A stretch of 64,000 nt of DNA from Giardia muris. Its lineage: Eukaryota > Fornicata > Diplomonadida > Hexamitidae. Under the pieces are notes generated by a model. It searched no databases. It saw only the letters and a program-made list of their open reading frames with translations, and was not told where the DNA came from. Positions 1 through 8,393 of the stretch are shown here, one piece after another (the first letter of the stretch is position 1; every line of letters begins with the position of its first letter). The stretch covers positions 2,728,001-2,792,000 of the forward strand of contig CM016925.1 in assembly GCA_006247105.1 (NCBI GenBank), written 5' to 3'. The position numbers and the translations under genes were made by a program.

Positions 1-141
1 CCTACCGTTTCCGAGTTCGATGTCGAGCGCCCAGTTATCACGACTGCTACGCGTGACATGCTCGAGGCACTTGGGTACACTTACCTTGTCACGACTGTTG
101 AGGTCAAGGATAGGGAGAGGGAGAGGGAAAGGCGCGTTTGA
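1..141 (+). CDS. C-terminal end of an unidentified protein (5' truncated by window edge)
   Basis: Frame 1 is open from the first base to a TGA at 139-141 and encodes the last 46 residues of a protein that starts outside the window. The tail is soluble-looking and ends in an alternating acidic/basic run (KDREREREERRV-like). An AGTAAA at 191-196 is suitably placed as its poly(A) signal. A 62-residue reading from the ATG at base 20 lies in another frame and looks like a shadow. Too little is present to name a family. Confidence 0.45.
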   Translation, partial: PTVSEFDVERPVITTATRDMLEALGYTYLVTTVEVKDRERERERRV

Positions 142-190
142 GTCCTTACTGTTTTCAGTCCCATCCGTCTCATCTTGGGTATCCGCACAG

Positions 191-196
191 AGTAAA
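191..196 (+). terminator. Putative poly(A) signal AGTAAA
   Basis: AGTAAA matches the Giardia AGTRAA consensus and lies 50 bases after the stop of the partial gene at the left edge, before the convergent gene ending at 256. Confidence 0.4.
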
Positions 197-255
197 GGTA
201 AGTCTTGACGTGAGAGATGGAACGAGATGAATCCTAGTCTTGTGAGATACATACT

Positions 256-693
256 CTACCTACCACGTCTATCTTCCTGACCTAGTAGCACATAGAACCC
301 CTTAAGCAAGGCCCAAGTACGCCTAAAAGCATCTGCCCACTCCTCTCGCGGAAGTGTTCTTATCATCTCAGTGATCGTACTTGGGCCAGTGTAACGCCCT
401 AGATAGGTGAACCCACTCGCCTTACCCGTCAAGACTCGCGCCAGATGAAGGCGTGCGTGTCTTTTCTCTTGTCGGCGTAAGACTAACGCTCTACGCCATG
501 CATGTTGGATACAAGTCACACTTCCAATGAGACGTGCTTGGATCGCCGCTCCAGAAAGCTTGTGCACGCTTAGACGTTGCCGTACGTCTTCTCGTTCAAG
601 TGCTTGAGGTATCCAACTCAGCCCATTGATACGTCTCCTTTCTAAGAGCCTCATCACCTCTGTCCGAAGATGATCGAGTCGCCCGCAAAACAT
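256..693 (-). CDS. Hypothetical basic protein with an IQ-like motif
   Basis: This 145-residue reading frame starts at an ATG (693-691) and is rich in Arg and Leu. Around residues 61-73 it contains IQHAWRRALVLRR, which resembles an IQ (calmodulin-binding) motif: Ile-Gln, then Arg at the expected spacing. No other domain is recognisable and there is no signal peptide or membrane segment. It is divergent to ribosomal protein L35, whose start is only 46 bases away, so the two genes probably share a short promoter. The call as a gene rests on length, the start position and the fit into the compact layout. Calmodulin binding is an inference from one motif. Confidence 0.55.
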   Translation of the reverse strand: MFCGRLDHLRTEVMRLLERRRINGLSWIPQALEREDVRQRLSVHKLSGAAIQARLIGSVTCIQHAWRRALVLRRQEKRHARLHLARVLTGKASGFTYLGRYTGPSTITEMIRTLPREEWADAFRRTWALLKGFYVLLGQEDRRGR

Positions 694-739
694 ATTGAAA
701 CGGAATCACGAGGGAAAAGGAGTCGACGCGTCGACAGTC
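694..739. promoter_or_regulatory. Short divergent promoter region
   Basis: These 46 bases separate the start codons of the IQ-like gene (minus) and ribosomal protein L35 (plus). They must hold the initiation signals for both. The purine-rich stretch gggaaaagga is the only visible feature. Confidence 0.35.
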
Positions 740-1123
740 ATGCCCGGCCTCGACACAAAGGAGCTGTTTGCGATGACCACCGAGAAGCTCCAAGAGAAGC
801 TTGAGAGCCTGAAGCGCGAACTGCTGATGCTCCGCACCGCGAAGGCGACGGCGGGCCCGGTCCCCGACCGCATCGCCCGTCTTCGTGTCTGCCGTAAGGA
901 TATTGCTCGTGTCCTGACGGTCATCACCTCAAAGGCTCGCGAGAGCCTTCGCGAGGAATACAAGGACAAGAAGCACATCCCTAAGATCTTGCGTCCGAAA
1001 CTGACTCATGCCGAGCGTCTTAAGTTGACTCCTGCGCAGAAGAGCCGTCTCCCAAGGAAGACCTACAATCGTCGCAGGGCCTCCGCCCCGCTGAAGTTCG
1101 CCTTGAAGAAGGAGTGCCAGTAA
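740..1123 (+). CDS. RPL35: 60S ribosomal protein L35 (uL29)
   Basis: This 127-residue protein belongs to the large ribosomal subunit and sits near the polypeptide exit tunnel. The family pattern is clear: an N-terminal KELFAMTTEKLQEKLESLK helix, then ELLMLRTAKATAG, RIARLRVCRKDIARVLTVI and the basic tail with KDKKHIPKILRPK. Eukaryotic L35 is about 123 residues, which fits a start at the ATG at 740; the frame extends further up only to a TTG at 695. No intron is needed. The stop TAA is embedded in AGTAAA (1119-1124), and the next gene begins 3 bases after the stop. Confidence in the family is high. Confidence 0.93.
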   Translation: MPGLDTKELFAMTTEKLQEKLESLKRELLMLRTAKATAGPVPDRIARLRVCRKDIARVLTVITSKARESLREEYKDKKHIPKILRPKLTHAERLKLTPAQKSRLPRKTYNRRRASAPLKFALKKECQ

Positions 1124-1124
1124 A
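1119..1124 (+). terminator. Poly(A) signal AGTAAA overlapping the L35 stop
   Basis: AGTAAA contains the TAA stop (1121-1123) of the L35 gene and matches the Giardia AGTRAA consensus. The A-run that follows leads directly into the ATG of the dynein light chain gene at 1127. Confidence 0.6.
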
Positions 1125-1126
1125 AA

Positions 1127-1831
1127 ATGTCAGCCCTTCGTGAGTCTTTGGTACGTTATGACCCTCCGATGCAGGCCGCTGCCGCGAAGGAGAAACAGAA
1201 GAGGGCGAAGGCCTCACAGGCCGCTAACCAAGGGAATAAGGCGACACTTCAAGCCGAAGACATCCTTAACTCGATCCTTCCACCTCGTACTTTCGAGCAA
1301 GATGGTGAGCAATGGGTCCAGTTCGTCTCTAGTACTCCAGCGACTCGTCTCGACGTCCTAAATCTTCAGGAGAGGTTGGATCAGCAGCTCAAGGTTCGCC
1401 AGGCCAGAGAGATGGGGTTATGTCCAATACGAGAAGACATTTACGGGCAATGCTTCGATGAACTTATCAGGCACGTTGCGATCAATTGTGCCGAGCGTGG
1501 GGTCCTTCTAACTCGCGTCCGTGACGAGATGCGGATGACCGTGGCGGCTTATCAGACTCTCTATGAGTCCGCGGTTGCGTTTGGGATACGAAAGACCTTA
1601 TTGGCGGAACAGGGGAAGGCGGAGATGAAGACGAGGATTGAGGATCTTGAAGGGGAGAACGAGCGTCTGAAGCGTCAATTAGCCGAGCATAAGGCGCGTC
1701 TTGACGCGGCCGAACGGACTGAGGCGGAGCGGCGTGCGCTTGATGAGAAGAGGCATGCCGAGGAGGTTGTCTTCTTGAAGAAGCAAGTCGTCCAACTTAA
1801 GTCGCAATTGGAGAACATCTTATCTGTTTGA
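1127..1831 (+). CDS. DNALI1: Axonemal inner-arm dynein light chain p28 (DNALI1)
   Basis: This 234-residue protein is the p28 light chain of inner-arm axonemal dyneins, which drive flagellar bending. The family core is almost textbook: AEDILNSILPPR near residue 43, then STPATRLDVLNLQERLD, CPIREDIYGQCFDELIR, INCAERGVLLTRVRDEMRM and AAYQTLYESAVAFGIRK. A long coiled coil from about residue 160 to the end follows, as in human DNALI1 and Chlamydomonas p28. The ATG at 1127 is three bases after the L35 stop, so its 5' leader must lie inside the L35 coding sequence. It converges on the gene ending at 1860. No motif is missing. Confidence 0.95.
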   Translation: MSALRESLVRYDPPMQAAAAKEKQKRAKASQAANQGNKATLQAEDILNSILPPRTFEQDGEQWVQFVSSTPATRLDVLNLQERLDQQLKVRQAREMGLCPIREDIYGQCFDELIRHVAINCAERGVLLTRVRDEMRMTVAAYQTLYESAVAFGIRKTLLAEQGKAEMKTRIEDLEGENERLKRQLAEHKARLDAAERTEAERRALDEKRHAEEVVFLKKQVVQLKSQLENILSV

Positions 1832-1859
1832 GCTCTAAATGAGAGCAGCTGACTGTTCT

Positions 1860-2753
1860 CTATTGTTCGGAGATGAGTTCGAGTAATGCGAGTGCGAGGT
1901 AAATGTCCGGGCTAGTGATACGGCCACTCATGTTTCGATGCAACTCGATGGTCTCAAACGGTGCCACATGTAATGGGAACAAGCTAGGAGGGCAAAGAAG
2001 GGTTGGAGACTTATTATTGAATTCAGCGTAGGTATTACTTTGCTCATCGATTTGGAAGTCTGTGAAGCTATGCACCAACGGTTTAAGAGGTACGTTTTGA
2101 AGACCAAGATCATGCTTGATTAATTTCTCCTCGAATGTGGTTAAACACCTGAGATGTAATGGCGAAAGGCTTTGGAAATGCGCTTGTAATGGCGCAAGGA
2201 CCAATGAGTTGACCAAGACATTAGCCAGTTGACGCGCATGATGAATGTTTAGGACATCTGGAAGGTCACAAATGAAGAACGCCATCCGATGTATGAAAAG
2301 AGTATCCATCGTCTTACATAACCCAATAGGGTCGACGTCTGGGTCTGTCACCCCCGGTAATAGTAAGGTGCTTAGGGTACATAGGCTAATACTAACTGGA
2401 CTTCCATACTCCTGCTGTATCTTTGCGGTCCGAAACGTCCCAATCCTATGCACTTGATTCTCAAGCCTTTCACACCCCATAATCGTAAGGAAGTCTTGTA
2501 ACCCGTTTGTAATCTCGATGTACCCGGTCTCGGTCAATGCTCTCGTACCTTTCCCTGGGATATGTAAAAACCTTATTTGTCCATACGACTCGGCATATGA
2601 GAAGATATACATCACCTCAGTACTCGTTATACCACCAAGAGGGTCGAAAATAGATGGTGCTGCCATTACCATTTGCTCCTCAGAAAGCGGACATGGCAAA
2701 GTATCGTCATAATTCGAGTCATATGCCTCCAACAAGTAAAGTAAGCCCACCAT
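1860..2753 (-). CDS. Hypothetical protein, 297 residues
   Basis: An ATG at 2753-2751 opens a 297-residue frame with globular composition: Leu-rich helices alternate with hydrophilic stretches, with no signal peptide, no clear membrane span and no low complexity. Phrases such as DPLGGITSTEVMYIFSYAESYGQIRFLH do not match a family I can name. Its stop is 28 bases from the stop of the convergent dynein light chain gene. Its start is 109 bases from the ankyrin/helicase/RBR gene, with which it is divergent. Normal codon usage and the lack of any competing long frame support it as a real gene. No function can be assigned from sequence alone. Confidence 0.7.
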   Translation of the reverse strand: MVGLLYLLEAYDSNYDDTLPCPLSEEQMVMAAPSIFDPLGGITSTEVMYIFSYAESYGQIRFLHIPGKGTRALTETGYIEITNGLQDFLTIMGCERLENQVHRIGTFRTAKIQQEYGSPVSISLCTLSTLLLPGVTDPDVDPIGLCKTMDTLFIHRMAFFICDLPDVLNIHHARQLANVLVNSLVLAPLQAHFQSLSPLHLRCLTTFEEKLIKHDLGLQNVPLKPLVHSFTDFQIDEQSNTYAEFNNKSPTLLCPPSLFPLHVAPFETIELHRNMSGRITSPDIYLALALLELISEQ

Positions 2754-2862
2754 TACGCTCTTTTTTTCCCCAGTTATCTCTTATTCCTTCTCTGATCTGC
2801 TTAAAACGTCGATTATAATCAATCCCAATTTCATTAAGGTGAAACACATAGACTGAAATAGA

Positions 2863-5800
2863 ATGCCGCCTCCGAGGACCCTCATCGAGGCCGCCAAGAT
2901 CGGCAACCTGGAAGCCGTTAGGAGACTGCAAGCAGAGGTCACTAGGCGTGACGACCTCGGCTATACCGCTCTGATGCTCGCCGCTGAATCCGGGCATTCA
3001 GATGTTGTTAGGTTTCTTTTAAACTTCGAGGCCGAGATGCAAGGCCGGGATGGTATCACTGCACTCATGCTTGCGGCAGAGAATGGACACTTGAATTGCG
3101 TCATAGCTTTGAGAGACATCGAAGGTCACATGGTCGATGATAATGGACGCACCGCGTACGATTATGCTATCTCCCAGAATAACTTCGAGGCCGCAAATTT
3201 CCTCGTCCCAGATATCAGTGGACAAAGACAAAGCGTACAGCATCTTCCGTCCTGTAGGGAGATTGCTGAGCTCTTACGTTCAGAAGACACTCATGGTATC
3301 TCCGACGATCTTGCCTTCATGTTGACGGAAGAATACTGGACGGAAGCGTATAGCAACTGGGACCTCCCAAACCTCTCTCTAGATGCGAAGTACCTCATCT
3401 GTGAGCTCCTTAGGGGACAGAAGCAACACTACATTCACACCATTGTTGATTTCATGTACGATTGGACTATGCTCCGTTCAGCTATCAAAGCACTTGGTAA
3501 TGGGTCCAGTCTTTATTATCGTACAGTTGACAGGTTCAGGTGTCCAATCTCCTTCAATCGTGCACGAATGCTCGAGCGCATGCGTGATAGTGAAGACAAG
3601 CTCGCAGAGGTACTGGTCACTATGGAACCGATGTTCGTTATCACAGGGATGCGCCTGGCGTCCCATGAGCCGGAGGAAGTCTCCATCAACTGCCATTCGA
3701 CCCACCTCCCTCTCCCAGCCTTTCGGCTCCGAGCCGAAGTTCTTGACGTCTGTATGAATCGTCGTCCGGAATTCCTTATTGTCTCGGGACCCGCTGGTTG
3801 CGGCCTTGTCCCTTGCATCCCCACGTTCCTTACCGAACTCATTCATTGTCAGGGTGGCCCACGAATCGTCATCCTCGTCCAATCCCTAAACGCTGCCGTC
3901 AGTGCCAGACCCATATCAATAGTCCTCTCCTCCATTGGAGGCGTTGTCCCGAAAGTTGGGGATGTCGAACAGCTGGTCCGGGACGCCCTCAATGGGCAGC
4001 ATCCAGACATTCCCAAACTGTGTCTTCTGGACTACGACACGGCCATCCGCCTTTCTGCATCATTCCCAGGCATCGGAGCGGTCGCAACTTTCATCCTTGA
4101 CGAGGCGCACCTGTGTAGAAGCGATACGGATATCCTCTGGGCACTTCTCCGTTCCAGAGGTAGAATCCAGGACACTCTCCCGTCTGCGACTCTTCTTGCG
4201 ACAGGTCCAGTTCCCGACTTCCTGAATGATGGTCGAGCAGAATTATTCGTACTTGACGATCCTTCGGTGTACACGGTCACCTCGAGGGCTGTCACCCTTC
4301 CTGGTATCAACGCCCTGCAGGAGGTTGTTCAGAGGGAGCTCATCGATATCATCGCTCGGATGTATACGGGCAACGTGGAGCGTGGAGACATCGTGGTCTT
4401 TTATCCTGGAGCCACAGGGTCTGCAGATCTCGCCCGGTCATTCTACAATTCTAGGAATGGACTTGAGAATACCGCTGAATGGCGATTAGCAGGGAGCGCC
4501 CGCATCCACCCCATCACACAGCTGAGTCATGGATGCACTTCAGTTGAGGATCTCTATGGCAGGCTCCGCCATATGTGCAATGAAATGTCCGAAAACCAAG
4601 AGAGAACAACCCTCGTCATCATGTGCGTCGGACGTGATAACAGCTCTAGAGTGATCAGGAACTTCATTGCTAGAGCTCTTCCCGATGACCTCCACAAATG
4701 GGTTCTGAAGGTCGTCCTTCTTCCAGAGAGGGCAGACAGCGCGAACGATTTCCAGCGTGTCGCTGCTGTCCTGGAGACCGGGTATTGCGAAGTCCGAATA
4801 CTCGACCCCATAACCCAAATACCACGAGTTGGAGTCAAACCGATATCCCATGCCGAAAGGACACTTCGACTTGGCTGTCTTGGCCGTATCTGTGCGGGCA
4901 CTGCTGTTTGCATCGAACCTCTTGGTGGGCTGACCGCAAGGCCCCATCGGGAGATCGAGGCCGAGGACCTTGTAACCCTCGTTCTTCGAACTCGCAAGCA
5001 GGGTGTTCTCCTCGAGAATATCGCCGAAGCCCTGGGACTCGCCCGGGATTCTGTGATCGGTGCAATTACACACCTTCAGAATATTGGGTGTCTTAGCAGT
5101 CGAGGTGAGATAACAGATTATGGAAAGCGTATCTCTGCAGTCGTGGGTCTTTCTCCAGACTATGCGCTACTCTTCCTTGAGATTGCAGGAGGAGACAAAG
5201 CTCACGCGGTAGCGTTCTTGGTCCTTCTCTACGTAATTGTGATCCCGAGGCTCGTCGACCCTGAAGCGGAAGTCACGTTGCCGCAGGACCGCTGTCCCGA
5301 GTCGGATATTGTGACGCTTGTTCGCGCTCTTCTCCTTGCGATGGCCACAGGTGACATTGACACTATCTGCCAGGAGTGGGGTCTTGTTCGGTGGAGCGTT
5401 CAAACTCTCTCCCAGAACGTCCGCACCACCCTCAAGGGACTCTCTAGGTTCGCGAATGAGAAATCCTTCGCTACCGCGAGCCGTCTAGACAACGAGACAC
5501 TTCTAGGACTTACTGACCGGTTACTTGAGCGAGTCATGGGAGACAATGCGATCTTCCGGGGCGCGCATCATCTCACCTTCCGACGACTCATCCTTGCGGG
5601 GAGGCGCCCAGAGAACGGGACACCGCTTGTCGCTGCTGAAATGGCACTCCCCAATGACATGCGCGTCATCGCCGATCCTAGTCCCTGGTCAGGTGGTGCT
5701 CCTGCATTTTGGGGTGAGGCCCTTGCTCTTTCAGTTGAGGAAACGCGACAAGGACGACGTGGGATGCTCCTTCATCGCTGGCCACCTACTGGAGCAGAAC

Positions 5801-8364
5801 AGCGTGTCGGAAGCATCCAAGTATCTAGGGAGATTGCTTTCGCCACAGGAAGCCCCTATGCTGACGCACTTCTGGATCGCGCATATCTTGATGGGAAGTA
5901 TGGTAATGCCCTGCAGCCTATAGGCAGCACCGGGGCGGCGAATTACCTCATTCTCGGAGGGCAGTCACCTTCTGAACTGAACTCCGTGGGGGCGTATATC
6001 TGCTTCCAGGCGGCAGGCGGCTTCACGGTAGCACGACAAGCCGCTGAAGATGCGCTCAGTGTCGCAGGGCCTGTTCTCTGTCTCACACCCCGCACGATCT
6101 TAGCGGGTCTCGCCGATCTGCCTGCAGCTGTTGAGATCATTGATCCGAGCCAGACCGTACAGGAGGTCGAAGTGTACATCAACGGGCGAGAAAATGTCCC
6201 GAAAGCGTACGCCCTTAACAGAAAGGGGATAACGTTCCTTGCCAACAACTTTGTGACACATGGGCCGGGGGTATACCCACGGATTCGTGTAGCGGTCATC
6301 TGCCAGCCTCCGATGAGGAATGAAGAATACCGCTTGACGGTACACAAGACCGCCGATCGACTTGCTACTCCGAATCCTGTTTTCAACATGCGACGCGGAG
6401 TTGTGGGCTCCCCTCGTCTTTGTGGAAACGTCAGAACCGGGGCGAATGAAGGGAGACTTGTCCTCCTCGTGGACCCAGCACTTCTCGAAGATCCTACTGT
6501 CAAGAGGGGGATAAGCTCTCTAACGACAGTCGACCTCTTTGTTGAGAATCTAAACGCCATACAGAGTGATGCTCCGGAGGTCGTCGAGGGCGGGGATATG
6601 GTGGAAGACCTCGAGACTGCCTTCGGTGCTATGATGGAGGAGAAGGAGATTCTCTTCCGTTTTGATGGAGGGATGCTCTACTTTGATTTCAATGAGCAGC
6701 TTTTCAACCTTGGGGATGCTCTCCAGCTCATCCAGTACAATTCAGATCATGGTGCTCTCGGATTTATCACACCTCTTTCGCTCAACGATGTTATCTCTAC
6801 GATGGAAACTTTATTCCTGCAGGATTCGAGCATTACTGCAGATGTAGATAGTGGGATGGTGGCCGTTCGAAGCCTCGATGGCGGAGCGACTGTGCTGACG
6901 GATGAAGTTCTCGATCAGTTGAAGTGGAATGCAAGCGCGCTCATTGGGGACGACCGCGTATCTGCCTCTAGATGTGGTCCACAGGGAGCAAGCCTCTACC
7001 TCCCGCAGACTGCGATGTTAGAAGACGGTATAGTTTATAATATCTCCGACGGGCTGTTTCTTGAGCTTACTGATGCGGAGATTATCAACGTCTTCCGATT
7101 CACCATTCCCATCTGCTACGATCACAACCAGGTCCGTCAGATTGCAAGAAGATTTGGGGTATTCATCTCGTCCGTGGGCGTTGCAGATGGCGTCCAGAGG
7201 AGAGACCTCGTCGTTCGTGTTCGCGGAGCCCATGCAGCAATGGCCTTCGACAAAGAACTCACGCGAGCCTTCGAGTCGCAGAAGGTCACTCGTATCTATA
7301 CTGATACGACATGTCTTCCTGCAGCAGCTCTCGAGCATCCGGATGTACAACCCTTACTCCGTGAGTTTCTCGCCAAAGAGCATCTGGAGGTTCGAGGTGG
7401 GGTGTTCTATGGCGACGAGAGATCTCAAGCTCGCTTCTCAGCTCCTGGGCGAAAAATTCACGAACTCCTTCACCTCCCGCTCGCGCTTCTCTCTATTCAA
7501 GGGATTCGGATCCCACATCTCCGACGAAGACTGGCAGAGGCCGGTCACGACAGGTGGCTTATTGATGTCCCATCACTCCAGCTTGTCGTTCCTGAGGCAG
7601 CAAGGGATGATGCCGAGGAGTTTATCGACAAGATTCGGGGAGACCATGCCCCTAACGATGATATGATCCATTGTCTCTTCGCTTGTGCTACTCAGATTGA
7701 CTCTGGAGTAATGGTTCCAACGCTTCATTCGGACGGGCATTGCGTAGGGGCGACAAGTCTGTGTCTGGGTTGCCTTGAGAGCGGACTTCAGCATCATTTG
7801 AGAGAGTTCTATCCTGGTGGGGGGATTTTCGCACGTCTTGATTATCCTCAAAGGATCGACTCGCTTACATTCACACATGCACGGCTGAATGCTCCTGAGC
7901 ACGTCACACCCTTTGCAGGGTCATTTGCGCGCTTCGTTGGGGATCGCATATGCGGTGCTCTTCTCAACCGATGGCTCCATGTTGCGGCTAGCCAGGTTAT
8001 CTTTACCAACAGAAACATCTTTGACTGGTGTCCGAACCATCCCATGATTCCGATCATTCGTGGGGACCGTGCAGATGACGCGGGGATGAGTACACGTTGT
8101 CCGGTATCTGGTTGTGGCCTTGGATACCACGTTCCGTGCAGGAAGTGGCACAAGGACAATAATTGCGACTCGCGTATCGCGGAGATCCCACCTAATATGA
8201 AGGAGTGCCCCTGGTGCAAGGCCCTTGTGGAGAAGGTTAGTGGATGCAACCGCATTACATGTGTGTGTGGTCGTAACTTCTGCTGGGTGTGCGGGAGCGG
8301 TTACAAAACCTCCAATGAGACTTATGCACACCTGATTGCTGCTCATGGAGGCTACTACGGGTAA
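2863..8364 (+). CDS. Ankyrin - degenerate DEAH helicase - RBR (TRIAD) ubiquitin ligase fusion
   Basis: This 1,833-residue protein combines three modules. Residues 1-115 are ankyrin repeats (GYTALMLAAESGHSDVVRFL type). Residues about 300-680 follow the order of a DEAH-box RNA helicase. Motif II DEAH (413-416) and SAT (441-443) are intact, but Walker A reads GPAGCGLV (309-316), without the Lys-Thr/Ser that binds ATP, and motif VI reads LRLGCLGR (668-675) instead of QRxGRxGR. The C-terminus is a RING-IBR-RING: a degenerate RING1 (C1604, C1608, C1627, C1634, C1637), IBR cysteines C1746-C1768, and RING2 with C1782, C1785, the predicted catalytic C1795 in SGCNRITC, C1800, C1802, C1807 and C1810. 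Plant DEAH11/DEAH12 proteins also join a DEAH helicase to an RBR. I infer an E3 ligase using a dead helicase as a scaffold or RNA-binding platform. Confidence 0.85.
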   Translation: MPPPRTLIEAAKIGNLEAVRRLQAEVTRRDDLGYTALMLAAESGHSDVVRFLLNFEAEMQGRDGITALMLAAENGHLNCVIALRDIEGHMVDDNGRTAYDYAISQNNFEAANFLVPDISGQRQSVQHLPSCREIAELLRSEDTHGISDDLAFMLTEEYWTEAYSNWDLPNLSLDAKYLICELLRGQKQHYIHTIVDFMYDWTMLRSAIKALGNGSSLYYRTVDRFRCPISFNRARMLERMRDSEDKLAEVLVTMEPMFVITGMRLASHEPEEVSINCHSTHLPLPAFRLRAEVLDVCMNRRPEFLIVSGPAGCGLVPCIPTFLTELIHCQGGPRIVILVQSLNAAVSARPISIVLSSIGGVVPKVGDVEQLVRDALNGQHPDIPKLCLLDYDTAIRLSASFPGIGAVATFILDEAHLCRSDTDILWALLRSRGRIQDTLPSATLLATGPVPDFLNDGRAELFVLDDPSVYTVTSRAVTLPGINALQEVVQRELIDIIARMYTGNVERGDIVVFYPGATGSADLARSFYNSRNGLENTAEWRLAGSARIHPITQLSHGCTSVEDLYGRLRHMCNEMSENQERTTLVIMCVGRDNSSRVIRNFIARALPDDLHKWVLKVVLLPERADSANDFQRVAAVLETGYCEVRILDPITQIPRVGVKPISHAERTLRLGCLGRICAGTAVCIEPLGGLTARPHREIEAEDLVTLVLRTRKQGVLLENIAEALGLARDSVIGAITHLQNIGCLSSRGEITDYGKRISAVVGLSPDYALLFLEIAGGDKAHAVAFLVLLYVIVIPRLVDPEAEVTLPQDRCPESDIVTLVRALLLAMATGDIDTICQEWGLVRWSVQTLSQNVRTTLKGLSRFANEKSFATASRLDNETLLGLTDRLLERVMGDNAIFRGAHHLTFRRLILAGRRPENGTPLVAAEMALPNDMRVIADPSPWSGGAPAFWGEALALSVEETRQGRRGMLLHRWPPTGAEQRVGSIQVSREIAFATGSPYADALLDRAYLDGKYGNALQPIGSTGAANYLILGGQSPSELNSVGAYICFQAAGGFTVARQAAEDALSVAGPVLCLTPRTILAGLADLPAAVEIIDPSQTVQEVEVYINGRENVPKAYALNRKGITFLANNFVTHGPGVYPRIRVAVICQPPMRNEEYRLTVHKTADRLATPNPVFNMRRGVVGSPRLCGNVRTGANEGRLVLLVDPALLEDPTVKRGISSLTTVDLFVENLNAIQSDAPEVVEGGDMVEDLETAFGAMMEEKEILFRFDGGMLYFDFNEQLFNLGDALQLIQYNSDHGALGFITPLSLNDVISTMETLFLQDSSITADVDSGMVAVRSLDGGATVLTDEVLDQLKWNASALIGDDRVSASRCGPQGASLYLPQTAMLEDGIVYNISDGLFLELTDAEIINVFRFTIPICYDHNQVRQIARRFGVFISSVGVADGVQRRDLVVRVRGAHAAMAFDKELTRAFESQKVTRIYTDTTCLPAAALEHPDVQPLLREFLAKEHLEVRGGVFYGDERSQARFSAPGRKIHELLHLPLALLSIQGIRIPHLRRRLAEAGHDRWLIDVPSLQLVVPEAARDDAEEFIDKIRGDHAPNDDMIHCLFACATQIDSGVMVPTLHSDGHCVGATSLCLGCLESGLQHHLREFYPGGGIFARLDYPQRIDSLTFTHARLNAPEHVTPFAGSFARFVGDRICGALLNRWLHVAASQVIFTNRNIFDWCPNHPMIPIIRGDRADDAGMSTRCPVSGCGLGYHVPCRKWHKDNNCDSRIAEIPPNMKECPWCKALVEKVSGCNRITCVCGRNFCWVCGSGYKTSNETYAHLIAAHGGYYG

Positions 8365-8393
8365 CCAATTAGGGTAAACATATCATTCAGATC

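Noticed and set aside
20..208. 62-codon frame at the left edge
   Set aside because: It overlaps the better frame ending at 141 and gives Arg/Ser/Leu-rich sequence without features.
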